Origin: Kiritimatiellales bacterium | GTDB taxonomy: Bacteria > Verrucomicrobiota > Kiritimatiellia > Kiritimatiellales > Pontiellaceae | Reading direction: 5' to 3' | Assembly (NCBI GenBank): GCA_030630445.1 | Contig: DAOVNC010000251.1 | Location: forward strand, 1-5,574 | DNA: 5,574 nucleotides | Shown: one piece after another, positions 1-5,521 of the stretch | How the letters are laid out: every line of letters begins with the position of its first letter | How positions within the stretch are numbered: the first letter of the stretch is position 1 | Position numbers and translations under genes: made by a program | The notes under the pieces: model-generated | The model's database searches: none | The model's input: only the letters and a program-made list of their open reading frames with translations | Told to the model about the DNA's origin: nothing

Positions 1-284
1 ATGGGAAAATGGAACCACTAATGACCACTAATATACGCTAATTATGAACGGGTTGTGAATAATCTCCCGATCATCTATTAGGGGAGTTTTCTGAAAGCCC
101 TGATTGGTATTGGCGATAACGATTTCATTGAGCATTCGCGTTGATGAACCGCTTCACTATTTCTTCAGAAATTATGTTTTCCGCTTCGCTCCAAGGCGCG
201 GTTAGTTCATCTCCGTGGGGATATTTTTGCAACCCCGATCCGAACACTAGTTCTTTCCTTCCAGTCCGGTTGCTCTGATCCAAC
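1..284. other. Gene-poor region with two short coding-like stretches on the minus strand
   Basis: No gene can be assigned with confidence. On the minus strand a frame is open from 352 down to a TGA at 125-127. Within it a GTG at 247-245, preceded by a purine-rich AAGGAAAG, would give a 40-residue product of balanced composition (begins MFGSGLQKYPHGDE, ends VKRFINANAQ). Another minus frame starts with ATG at 135-133 and runs 35 residues to a TAG at 28-30, overlapping the end of the first. Both lie downstream of the ferredoxin terminator. They could be a decayed gene split by a frameshift, part of a dispersed intergenic repeat, or chance. I recognise no family in either. Confidence 0.2.
14..42. 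repeat. Short 10-bp phased tandem repeat (CACTAAT core)
   Basis: ACCACTAAT occurs at 14-22 and again at 24-32. A diverged third copy, TACGCTAAT, sits at 34-42. The period is exactly 10 bases, about one helical turn. It lies in noncoding sequence at the left edge of the window, so further copies could continue outside. It may be part of a dispersed intergenic repeat family or a small binding-site array; its function is unknown. Confidence 0.5.
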
Positions 285-310
285 AAAAAAAGCGGCTTCG
301 CAGCCGCTTT
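285..310 (-). terminator. Rho-independent terminator of the ferredoxin gene
   Basis: Read on the minus strand, a perfect 9-bp stem (AAAGCGGCT pairing with AGCCGCTTT, 302-310 with 289-297) closes a GCGA tetraloop of GNRA type. It is followed by a run of seven T (291-285). It begins 22 bases after the ferredoxin stop codon. The plus-strand reading lacks a clean T tract after the stem, so the element serves the minus-strand transcript. Confidence 0.9.
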
Positions 311-332
311 CTTGAATTCTTTCCCGTTTCGC

Positions 333-503
333 CTAGCTTGCGGAAATCGCGTCTACCGGGCAGGAATCGACGCAGGCGCCGCAGTCGGTGCAGGTGTTGG
401 CGTCGATCACGAACAGGTCGTCGCCTTGGCTGATGGCTTCCACCGGGCAGGTGGGTTCGCAGGCGCCGCAGGAAATACATTCACTTGAAATAACATATGC
501 CAT
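333..503 (-). CDS. 2[4Fe-4S] ferredoxin, clostridial type
   Basis: A 56-residue soluble electron carrier, too short for many ORF callers. The sequence begins MAYVISSECISCGACEPTCP and carries two CxxCxxCxxxCP motifs (Cys 9, 12, 15, 19 and Cys 38, 41, 44, 48). In this family each [4Fe-4S] cluster takes three cysteines from one motif and the fourth from the other. The two halves are clearly related by internal duplication, each ending in PV(E/D)AIS. The length matches the classic clostridial ferredoxins of about 55 residues, and there is no extra domain. The ATG has a strong AAGGAG site at 516-511 with a 7-base spacer. The gene is monocistronic, closed by the terminator at 285-310, and diverges from a Fur-family regulator. 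Its likely role is low-potential electron transfer in the cytoplasm of an anaerobe; the partner enzyme cannot be told. Confidence 0.95.
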   Translation of the reverse strand: MAYVISSECISCGACEPTCPVEAISQGDDLFVIDANTCTDCGACVDSCPVDAISAS

Positions 504-528
504 AATCATTCTCCTTGTTGATTCGCTG

Positions 529-545
529 TTTTGTGTCGCACAAAA
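529..545. promoter_or_regulatory. Perfect inverted repeat upstream of ferredoxin (operator or 5'-UTR hairpin)
   Basis: TTTTGTG (529-535) and CACAAAA (539-545) form a perfect 7-bp inverted repeat around TCG. A further CGC/GCG pair (524-526 with 546-548) extends it across a 2-base bulge. It lies 12 bases upstream of the ferredoxin Shine-Dalgarno site. It could be a dimeric operator or, if transcribed, a hairpin in the ferredoxin leader. No clear minus-strand promoter could be fixed, so the two cannot be separated. Confidence 0.45.
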
Positions 546-581
546 GCGGGGAATGTAACAGCAAATTTATTGATTGCAGGC

Positions 582-616
582 TTAATATTACGGCCCATCT
601 ATGTTTATATATAGAT
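582..616 (+). promoter_or_regulatory. Possible fur promoter with overlapping inverted repeat
   Basis: ATCTAT (597-602) and ATAGAT (611-616) form a 6-bp inverted repeat with an 8-base AT-rich centre. A weak promoter can be drawn from TTAATA (582-587) to TATATA (606-611) with an 18-base spacer, so the repeat would cover the -10 box. That fits an autoregulatory site for the downstream Fur-family gene, but it is not a canonical Fur box. If this promoter is right, the ATG at 601 lies upstream of the transcript and translation starts at 646. Confidence 0.3.
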
Positions 617-645
617 TCAATTCAAAGAAGGGAACTACGATTGGC

Positions 646-1128
646 ATGAGCAAGGTAACGGAAACGCAGGAGTTGACAGAGGAAGCGCGGCAGTCGGTGG
701 ACGAGGCTTGGCCGTTGTTTATCGATTTCCTAAAGAAGAAAAAGGCTCGGGTGACCCAGGCGCGGAAAATCGTGCTCACCCAGGTTTTTTCCCGCCACGA
801 CCATTTTTGCGCGGACGACTTGGCTGCGGAGCTTTCCAGCGGTCCGAACCATGTGAGCCGGGGGACGGTCTACCGGACTCTGGCGCTCATGGAGGAAGTG
901 GGCTTTGTCCGTGTAATCCGCGATACGGATGTGCATGCCCATTATGAGCACACCTTCAACCACCCGAACCATGAACATATGATTTGCGATGGTTGCGGCG
1001 AGTTCATCGAGTTTTCAGCCGACCCGCTGGCCGGGCTGATTGAGAAGGCTTGCCGGAAGCATAATTTCGAAGAACGCACGCACCGGGTTGTGGTGTTTGG
1101 CCTTTGCGAGGAGTGCCAAAACAAATAG
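646..1128 (+). CDS. Fur-family metal-dependent transcriptional regulator
   Basis: A 160-residue DNA-binding repressor, close to the usual Fur length of about 150. The N-terminal winged helix (about residues 20-92) contains HFCADDLAAEL and the recognition-helix motif GTVYRTLALMEEVG (73-86). The C-terminal dimerisation part has HEHMICDGCGEFIEF (109-123) and a final CEEC. The CxxC pairs at 114/117 and 154/157 should hold structural zinc. By alignment with E. coli Fur, the regulatory metal site would be His53, Glu101, His109, His111 and Glu122. The Glu at 122, where peroxide-sensing PerR has Asp, favours a Fur-like iron sensor over PerR; Zur or another subtype is not excluded. The frame extends up to an ATG at 601, but AAGGGA at 628-633 (12 bases before 646) and the family's usual N-terminus favour 646. 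It diverges from a ferredoxin gene and converges on a membrane protein gene 10 bases away. Confidence 0.92.
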   Translation: MSKVTETQELTEEARQSVDEAWPLFIDFLKKKKARVTQARKIVLTQVFSRHDHFCADDLAAELSSGPNHVSRGTVYRTLALMEEVGFVRVIRDTDVHAHYEHTFNHPNHEHMICDGCGEFIEFSADPLAGLIEKACRKHNFEERTHRVVVFGLCEECQNK

Positions 1129-1138
1129 AAAACCCGGC

Positions 1139-1345
1139 CTATTGATTTTGAGCGGCTTGGGCGGCCTTGAACTCGCGCAGGTCGCACGACGGGCAGGTGA
1201 CCTTTTCCCCTTTGTAGACCACGCAGTCGTGGTTTCCCGAGCAACCAGGCTGCTTTTTGCGCAGGCCATTGATCAAGCCCAGAATACCCAGCGGGATACC
1301 CACCAAGATCAAGGCTACCGCAAATAATGTAAGGAAAGTCGTCAT
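1139..1345 (-). CDS. Small one-helix membrane protein with four cysteines
   Basis: A 68-residue protein of unknown function. Residues 4-27 form one hydrophobic helix rich in Leu, Ile, Val and Gly, followed by RKK (29-31), which predicts a cytoplasmic C-terminus. The soluble tail has Cys35, Cys41, Cys51 and Cys54, the last two as CPSC, with His39 nearby: a plausible metal or Fe-S site. It ends in an Ala/Gln-rich tail. The overall plan (N-terminal helix, basic turn, four cysteines, about 70 residues) resembles NqrM, the DUF539 protein that helps deliver iron to Na+-NQR. The cysteine spacing is not the one I recall for that family, so I do not assign it. The ATG has an AGGT site (1354-1351) 5 bases upstream. 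The gene ends 10 bases from the fur stop codon, tail to tail, and no terminator is visible between them. Confidence 0.75.
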   Translation of the reverse strand: MTTFLTLFAVALILVGIPLGILGLINGLRKKQPGCSGNHDCVVYKGEKVTCPSCDLREFKAAQAAQNQ

Positions 1346-1374
1346 AATCTACCTGTCCGTTAAAAATTTTCCTA

Positions 1375-1409
1375 ATCGGAGCAACGCTTGACACTTACCC
1401 GCCTCCGAT
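1375..1409. promoter_or_regulatory. Inverted repeat flanking a -35 box
   Basis: ATCGGAG (1375-1381) and CTCCGAT (1403-1409) are perfect 7-base inverted copies separated by 21 bases, so equivalent positions are 28 bases apart. The TTGACA at 1388-1393 lies between them. The position, in the gap between divergent genes, suits a regulator site, but the half-sites are far apart and a match of this size could be chance. Confidence 0.3.
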
Positions 1410-1416
1410 GAATACT
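1388..1416 (+). promoter_or_regulatory. Sigma-70-like promoter for the TPR/glycosyltransferase/comEC operon
   Basis: A consensus -35 box TTGACA (1388-1393) is followed after 17 bases by AATACT (1411-1416), which matches four of six -10 positions. Transcription would begin near 1423, about 59 bases before the first possible start codon of the TPR gene. It is the best promoter match before the three-gene run. Confidence 0.55.
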
Positions 1417-1456
1417 GCAACCCTTTGTTCATAGAATGATTTTCAGTTAAAAGGGC

Positions 1457-1470
1457 CCCGTTAATACGGG
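1457..1470 (+). other. Small hairpin in the leader before the TPR gene
   Basis: CCCGT (1457-1461) and ACGGG (1466-1470) form a 5-bp stem around TAAT, ending 11 bases before the ATG at 1482. No T tract follows, so it is not a terminator. It may affect ribosome access, since no Shine-Dalgarno site is seen before that ATG. It may also be chance. Confidence 0.25.
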
Positions 1471-1481
1471 TTATCCGCCGT

Positions 1482-2756
1482 ATGAGAAAAAAGCACGAAA
1501 AAAACAGGTCACGCCGCTCCTCCGAAGATCCTAGCCATCCTTCTTCCGGTTCGAACGTCGAGTTCTATGCCGCCAGCCCAACTGAAAAGCCGTTGTACGG
1601 AGATCGTACGGTCTCGGATTCGAAACAGGTGCACAGAACGAGCCGCCATCGGGCAAGCACAGGGCGCCGCGAGGAAAAAATGGATGTTCGCGAGAAGAGG
1701 GCGCTCATGGCCATTCTCAAGTCGATCATTATAATTTTTTTGCTGGGGATTGCATTCTTCATGCTCTGGAAAGGGATCAGCCTCTACGAGGAAAGCATCT
1801 GGTTGGATCATGCCAAGGAGGACGAGGGTTCTCCCGTCCTGCAGGAAGTTGTGCTCGTGGAGGACTTCGATATCCAGAACCAGGATACCCGCGAAAAATT
1901 TGCGGACCGGGTTGAGCTTTGGCGGGAGGCTGATCGGCTGGTGCGCTCGGCGGATGCGCTGTTGCTGCGCAGCATATACGACCAGGCGATTGAACGCTGC
2001 CAGGATGCCTTGCGGCTTGACCCGGCGCACATGGGGGCGTTGGAGCGGTTGGGACGGCTCTATTTCGAAAAGGAAAACCATGTCGAGGCGGTAAATGCCT
2101 ACATTCGCCTGTTGAGCGTCGATCCCTCCCGGCCTGATATCCAGAAAAAACTGATCCAATCGCTCGATGCATTTGGCGATGCCGAGGCGGTTATGTACAT
2201 GGCGGAGTGGCATCTGGAACAAAACATGTACGATGCCGAGATCCAGCTCTATCTAGCCAATGCACGCTATACCCGCGAAGAATTTGCCGAAGCGGCGGAG
2301 GCCTATGGCCGGGTGTTGCGCGACACACCGCGGAACGTCCGTGCGCTGGAGCGGCAAGCGGCGTCCTACATGCATCTCGGGCAATACGACAAAGCGCTGG
2401 TTCCCTTGGGCGTGTTGCGGGGAAACAACTATCGGCGGCAGGAATACTACAAGCAGATTGCCATCTGCAATGCGCAGCTCCTGCAGGGCAAGGAGTCCTT
2501 GCAGGCTCTTGGCCGCGCGGCGCAGCTCTTTGAGAAACAGCTTATCGTGGGTTGGCTTCGGGATCCGAAGTTCGATCCTATTCGCACGGATCGTGCCTTT
2601 CAGGCCTTCATCGACCGCATTGCGGGGGAGGAAACCCGGCTATGGCTCGAGAAGGTGGCATCCGATCAAGCCAAGAAGCCGGATATAGCGCCCGAGTTGG
2701 TGATCCCGACGGTGGACGAGAAGCTGGATACCGAACTGCTCAAGCCTAGGCAATAG
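1482..2756 (+). CDS. Membrane-anchored tetratricopeptide-repeat (TPR) protein
   Basis: A 424-residue protein. Residues 1-76 are hydrophilic, rich in Lys, Arg, Ser and His and probably disordered. Residues 77-97 form one membrane helix (IIIIFLLGIAFFMLW core). The basic N-side and acidic C-side predict a cytoplasmic tail and an exported C-terminal domain. TPR-like helical pairs lie at about 151-183 (YDQAIERCQDALRLDP), 184-216, 252-284 (FAEAAEAYGRVLRDTP), 286-312 (GQYDKALVPLG) and 319-350. A final motif at 355-380 (VGWLRDPKFDPIRTDRAFQAFI) is often seen closing TPR domains in large enzymes and kinases. TPRs bind other proteins; the partner is unknown. The start is uncertain: the ATG at 1482 has no ribosome site, while Met67 (1680) has a good one and would give 358 residues. 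It is the first gene of a likely operon, 18 bases before the glycosyltransferase-like gene. Confidence 0.85.
   Translation: MRKKHEKNRSRRSSEDPSHPSSGSNVEFYAASPTEKPLYGDRTVSDSKQVHRTSRHRASTGRREEKMDVREKRALMAILKSIIIIFLLGIAFFMLWKGISLYEESIWLDHAKEDEGSPVLQEVVLVEDFDIQNQDTREKFADRVELWREADRLVRSADALLLRSIYDQAIERCQDALRLDPAHMGALERLGRLYFEKENHVEAVNAYIRLLSVDPSRPDIQKKLIQSLDAFGDAEAVMYMAEWHLEQNMYDAEIQLYLANARYTREEFAEAAEAYGRVLRDTPRNVRALERQAASYMHLGQYDKALVPLGVLRGNNYRRQEYYKQIAICNAQLLQGKESLQALGRAAQLFEKQLIVGWLRDPKFDPIRTDRAFQAFIDRIAGEETRLWLEKVASDQAKKPDIAPELVIPTVDEKLDTELLKPRQ
1671..1682 (+). promoter_or_regulatory. Ribosome binding site supporting an internal start in the TPR gene
   Basis: GAGGA at 1671-1675 lies 4 bases before an in-frame ATG at 1680-1682 (Met67 of the long form). 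The long-form ATG at 1482 has no such site. Starting here would remove the basic disordered tail and leave about ten residues before the membrane helix. Confidence 0.45.
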
Positions 2757-2774
2757 AGTGCTTTTCCTGCTGAC

Positions 2775-3893
2775 ATGAATATCCTGTTCATATCGTATAC
2801 GACGGTGTCGCTACGTGGCGGTCAGGTGCGTTCGGTCGCTATGTTGCGGGCATTGGCGGATGCCGGCCACCGCGTCGACCTGCTTGCCCCGCTTGCCGAG
2901 ATGCCGGCTCATCCCAATATCCGGATTTTGTTGGGGGAGGATCGCAAGCCACGGCGGATCCAGTTGCGTTGGGCGGGCCTTCGCGCCACCGGTCGCGTTT
3001 CCTACGATGCCATCCATGCCGTGGATGACGCGGTTTTTTTCGCCCACCGTTTATGCCGCTGGAAAAAAATTCCACTCGTCTACGATGCGGTGCGGCGTTT
3101 TACCGGGCCAGCCGGGGTGGGCGCATCTCGGCGATACAGGCTGTTCCCTTCCTATTTTCAACGGTTGGAAGCGACCGTGCTGGAGAGGGCCGGGTGCATC
3201 TTTTCCCCATGTTCCGCACTCACCGCCGATTTGGCCAGCTTGAACCGCCAGGCACCGGTCGTCCAGCTCGAGGACATTCCCATGCAGCCCTTGTATGGAT
3301 CGCAGGAGGTGGATAAACCCACCCTGCTGAAGCGGTTCGGGAAGCGACCGGCATCGGTCGTCGTGTGCTGTGCGTTGCCGGGTTGGAGCTCAGGGTTCCG
3401 CGACATACTCATGGCGGCGCGCAAGGTGGTGGATGTCGCACCGGATGTGGCGTTTTTCTTTAAATGCACCCTGCGCGAGCAAGCGAGGAAAATGTCGGCA
3501 AACCTGGACATCGCCGACCACTGCGTTTTTATTCCCGACGACGATCCAAAAACCTTTATTTCCGCACTCGATATTGCGGATGCCATCCTGCTCGTCCCGC
3601 AAGCGAAGAGCCGATACATCCATCCGCAGGTCTACACCTTGTTGAATGCCCCCGCGCCGCTGGTGGCCATCCATGACGCCGCCTACGACGAGATCCTCAC
3701 CGAAAAAACCGCTGTGCACGTATTGCCCGGTTCCGAGGCGATGTCCGAGGGGATCCTCCGCACGATCCAGGAGCCGCTGTTCTCGCTAAGCGTCGCAACC
3801 GAAGGGCAGCAGCTGGTTGCCGCCCGGCATACCTATTCGAGTTTCAAGCACCAGGTCCGCATGACCTACCACAAGCTCTTCAAGCAGGAATAG
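2775..3893 (+). CDS. GT-B-fold glycosyltransferase-like protein (GT4-like)
   Basis: A 372-residue protein with the two-domain plan of GT4 glycosyltransferases, which move a sugar from a nucleotide donor to an acceptor, often for surface polysaccharide. The N-terminal Rossmann domain opens with MNILFISYTT and the glycine loop LRGGQVRS (13-20), followed by a helix and GHRVDLLAP (31-39). The second domain begins near 194 (SVVVCCALPGWSSGFRDILMAA) and includes VAFFFKC, VFIPDDDPKTFISALDIADAILLVP and a C-terminal YSSFKHQVRMTYHKLF helix (354-369). Oddly, the donor-site stretch where GT4 enzymes have the EX7E motif (about 271-305) has no glutamate at all; the first is Glu306. Catalysis is therefore uncertain: it may be a divergent enzyme or a binding protein. 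No Shine-Dalgarno site precedes the ATG, so translation may be coupled to the TPR gene. ComEC follows after 14 bases. Confidence 0.8.
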   Translation: MNILFISYTTVSLRGGQVRSVAMLRALADAGHRVDLLAPLAEMPAHPNIRILLGEDRKPRRIQLRWAGLRATGRVSYDAIHAVDDAVFFAHRLCRWKKIPLVYDAVRRFTGPAGVGASRRYRLFPSYFQRLEATVLERAGCIFSPCSALTADLASLNRQAPVVQLEDIPMQPLYGSQEVDKPTLLKRFGKRPASVVVCCALPGWSSGFRDILMAARKVVDVAPDVAFFFKCTLREQARKMSANLDIADHCVFIPDDDPKTFISALDIADAILLVPQAKSRYIHPQVYTLLNAPAPLVAIHDAAYDEILTEKTAVHVLPGSEAMSEGILRTIQEPLFSLSVATEGQQLVAARHTYSSFKHQVRMTYHKLFKQE

Positions 3894-3907
3894 GGGCTGC
3901 CATCGAC

Positions 3908-5479
3908 GTGCGCGAAACAGGCTTCGTTCAGCTCCGACCACTCGTCGGCATCGCGCTTTGCGTGGCCATCGGCATGGTATTGGGGGCGGCCGACCTGTTC
4001 TCTGCAGGGGTTCTGCTCGTCACCGCTTGCGGCAGCCTGCTGCTGGCTCTCGCCTTGTTCCGCACCAAAGCCTCGCGTCCGGCCGTGTTCGGCTGCGTTG
4101 TCCTGGTGTCCGCCGCGCGCTTCATGGTGGGAACGTCCACATTATCCGACATGGAGATAAACCGGATGCTGTCGCAACTGCCGGCCCGCCATGTCCAACT
4201 CGAGGGGCGTATCGCCGCAACGCCGGACTACCACGCCTATTCCTCCGGTTCGCGCGGCACGTGGGTTTTCCCCTTCGAATGCGAAGGAATCAAAGAGGCC
4301 GATGCATGGAACCGCCGCCGAGGGCGGATCCAAATTCGGATCGCCGGCACCGCGCCGGATCTCGACTTTCGCCTCGGCCAGCGAATACGGTTTTCCGGCG
4401 ACCTGCGCAAGCGCGACTATCCCGGCAACGAGGCGATCATGCTCGACGTTCGGCCAGTCGATGGCTGGGAGATGCTAGAAGATGCCCCGCGCTTTTCCCC
4501 GATTGCCATGGGACAGCGCCTTCGCGGGAAAGGGGCGCAAACCCTGGCGAACGGTATCGAATCCCATCCCGACCAGCTCGCGGTATACAAGGCGCTGCTG
4601 CTGGGCTACCGAAAAGCCGTCCCTCCCGAAATATACAGCCGTTTCACCCAAACGGGCACCGTGCATGTTTTTGCCATTTCAGGTCTGCATGTCGGGATGG
4701 TGGGGCTGTTTATCACTATCATCCTCAAAACCTTGGGCGTTCCGCGCGACAAGTGGGGCATTTGGTTGCTGCCGTTGCTGTTGCTGTATGTCTGCTCCAC
4801 CGGCATGAAATCCAGCGCGCTGCGGGCGTGGACCATGGCCGCCGTCTATTTTCTCGCGCCGCTTTTCCGCCGCAAGCCCGACGTCCCCACCGCCGTGGCC
4901 TTTGCCGCCGTTCTGCTGCTGTGGCTGAAGCCTGCGGATGTCCTGTCGGCGGGGTTTATCTTTTCCTTCACCGTGGTCGCTTTCCTGGTCATGGCCTTTT
5001 CCGCGATTCCCCGCCAATGGGTGGTCGGCGCAAAAGGATGGCTGCAGCGGGCGCGGACCTACGTCGCCTCCCTCGCCATAACCTCGGCGGCGGCGTTTAT
5101 CGCATCGCTTCCGCTGGCAGCACTGTTTTTCGGCAACTTTTCACCCGTGTCGCTACTCGGAAACCTCATCGTTGTGCCGCTGACATTCTGCGTTGTCCTG
5201 TCGGGATGGTTGTCCATGCTCGTTCCTTCCACGTCGGAAATCTTCAACCATGCCGCCGTGGTTTTCATCAATGGGTTGCTTGGATCGGTCGGGCTGCTCG
5301 CCAAGCTGCCCGGCGCGCACGGAGCGGTTTCGCAACCCTCCCTGCTGGCCGTGGCGTTTTGGTATATCGGATGGATCGGCTTGTTCACGCATGCCCGGAC
5401 GGCGCCGCAACGGATTCGCGCCCTGGGCTGGGTGGCCCTCTCCATCGGCTGGACGGTTGCCCTTCAGGTTTTTACCTAG
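3908..5479 (+). CDS. comEC: ComEC/Rec2-family membrane channel protein lacking the metallo-beta-lactamase domain
   Basis: A 523-residue polytopic inner-membrane protein of the ComEC/Rec2 family, which carries single-stranded DNA across the membrane in natural transformation. N-terminal helices (about 11-75) precede a soluble OB-like part (about 95-187; HVQLEGRIAATP, LGQRIRFSGDL), as in the DUF4131 region. The Competence domain follows, with LLLGYR (230-235), the family signature HVFAISGLHVG (253-263), SALRAWTMAAVYFLAP (303-318), LSAGFIFSFTVVAFLV (346-361) and LPLAALFFGNFSPVSLLGNLIVVPL (401-425). Full ComEC proteins run to about 750-800 residues with a C-terminal metallo-beta-lactamase-like nuclease domain. 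Here the chain stops at 523 after a last helix, and bases after the stop do not continue it. The start is GTG at 3908 with AGGGG at 3892-3896, overlapping the preceding stop, 11 bases upstream. It is the last gene of the likely operon. Confidence 0.9.
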   Translation: MRETGFVQLRPLVGIALCVAIGMVLGAADLFSAGVLLVTACGSLLLALALFRTKASRPAVFGCVVLVSAARFMVGTSTLSDMEINRMLSQLPARHVQLEGRIAATPDYHAYSSGSRGTWVFPFECEGIKEADAWNRRRGRIQIRIAGTAPDLDFRLGQRIRFSGDLRKRDYPGNEAIMLDVRPVDGWEMLEDAPRFSPIAMGQRLRGKGAQTLANGIESHPDQLAVYKALLLGYRKAVPPEIYSRFTQTGTVHVFAISGLHVGMVGLFITIILKTLGVPRDKWGIWLLPLLLLYVCSTGMKSSALRAWTMAAVYFLAPLFRRKPDVPTAVAFAAVLLLWLKPADVLSAGFIFSFTVVAFLVMAFSAIPRQWVVGAKGWLQRARTYVASLAITSAAAFIASLPLAALFFGNFSPVSLLGNLIVVPLTFCVVLSGWLSMLVPSTSEIFNHAAVVFINGLLGSVGLLAKLPGAHGAVSQPSLLAVAFWYIGWIGLFTHARTAPQRIRALGWVALSIGWTVALQVFT

Positions 5480-5498
5480 TGCATCGTCAAACTATAAT
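5470..5498 (+). promoter_or_regulatory. Promoter candidate for the gene running off the right edge
   Basis: A consensus TATAAT (5493-5498) lies 17 bases after TTTTAC (5470-5475), a weak -35 box that overlaps the last codons of comEC. Transcription would begin near 5505, giving a short leader of about 17 bases before the ATG at 5522. No terminator is visible after comEC, so read-through is also possible. Confidence 0.5.
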
Positions 5499-5521
5499 AT
5501 TAGGATATAGCGATTTCAGTT

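Noticed and set aside
64..90. CTCCC ... GGGAG stem followed by TTTT as a plus-strand terminator
   Set aside because: Only five base pairs, a 13-base loop and a short T run; no plus-strand gene ends before it in the window.
247..480. 77-residue minus-strand open frame, rich in arginine, over the ferredoxin gene
   Set aside because: It overlaps the ferredoxin gene in another frame, has the Arg/Leu-heavy composition of a shadow frame and runs through the terminator; the ferredoxin frame has two perfect cluster motifs and a strong ribosome site.
601..645. Upstream ATG extending the Fur-family protein by 15 residues
   Set aside because: No ribosome site precedes 601, the ATG lies inside the AT-rich inverted repeat and possible promoter, and the family N-terminus fits the start at 646.
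1083..1137. CCGGGTT and AACCCGG as a terminator between the convergent genes
   Set aside because: The arms are 41 bases apart, one arm lies within the fur coding region and there is no T tract at a useful distance.
942..1394. 150-residue minus-strand frame across the fur tail and the small membrane protein gene
   Set aside because: It overlaps two better supported genes in other frames and shows no family features or ribosome site.
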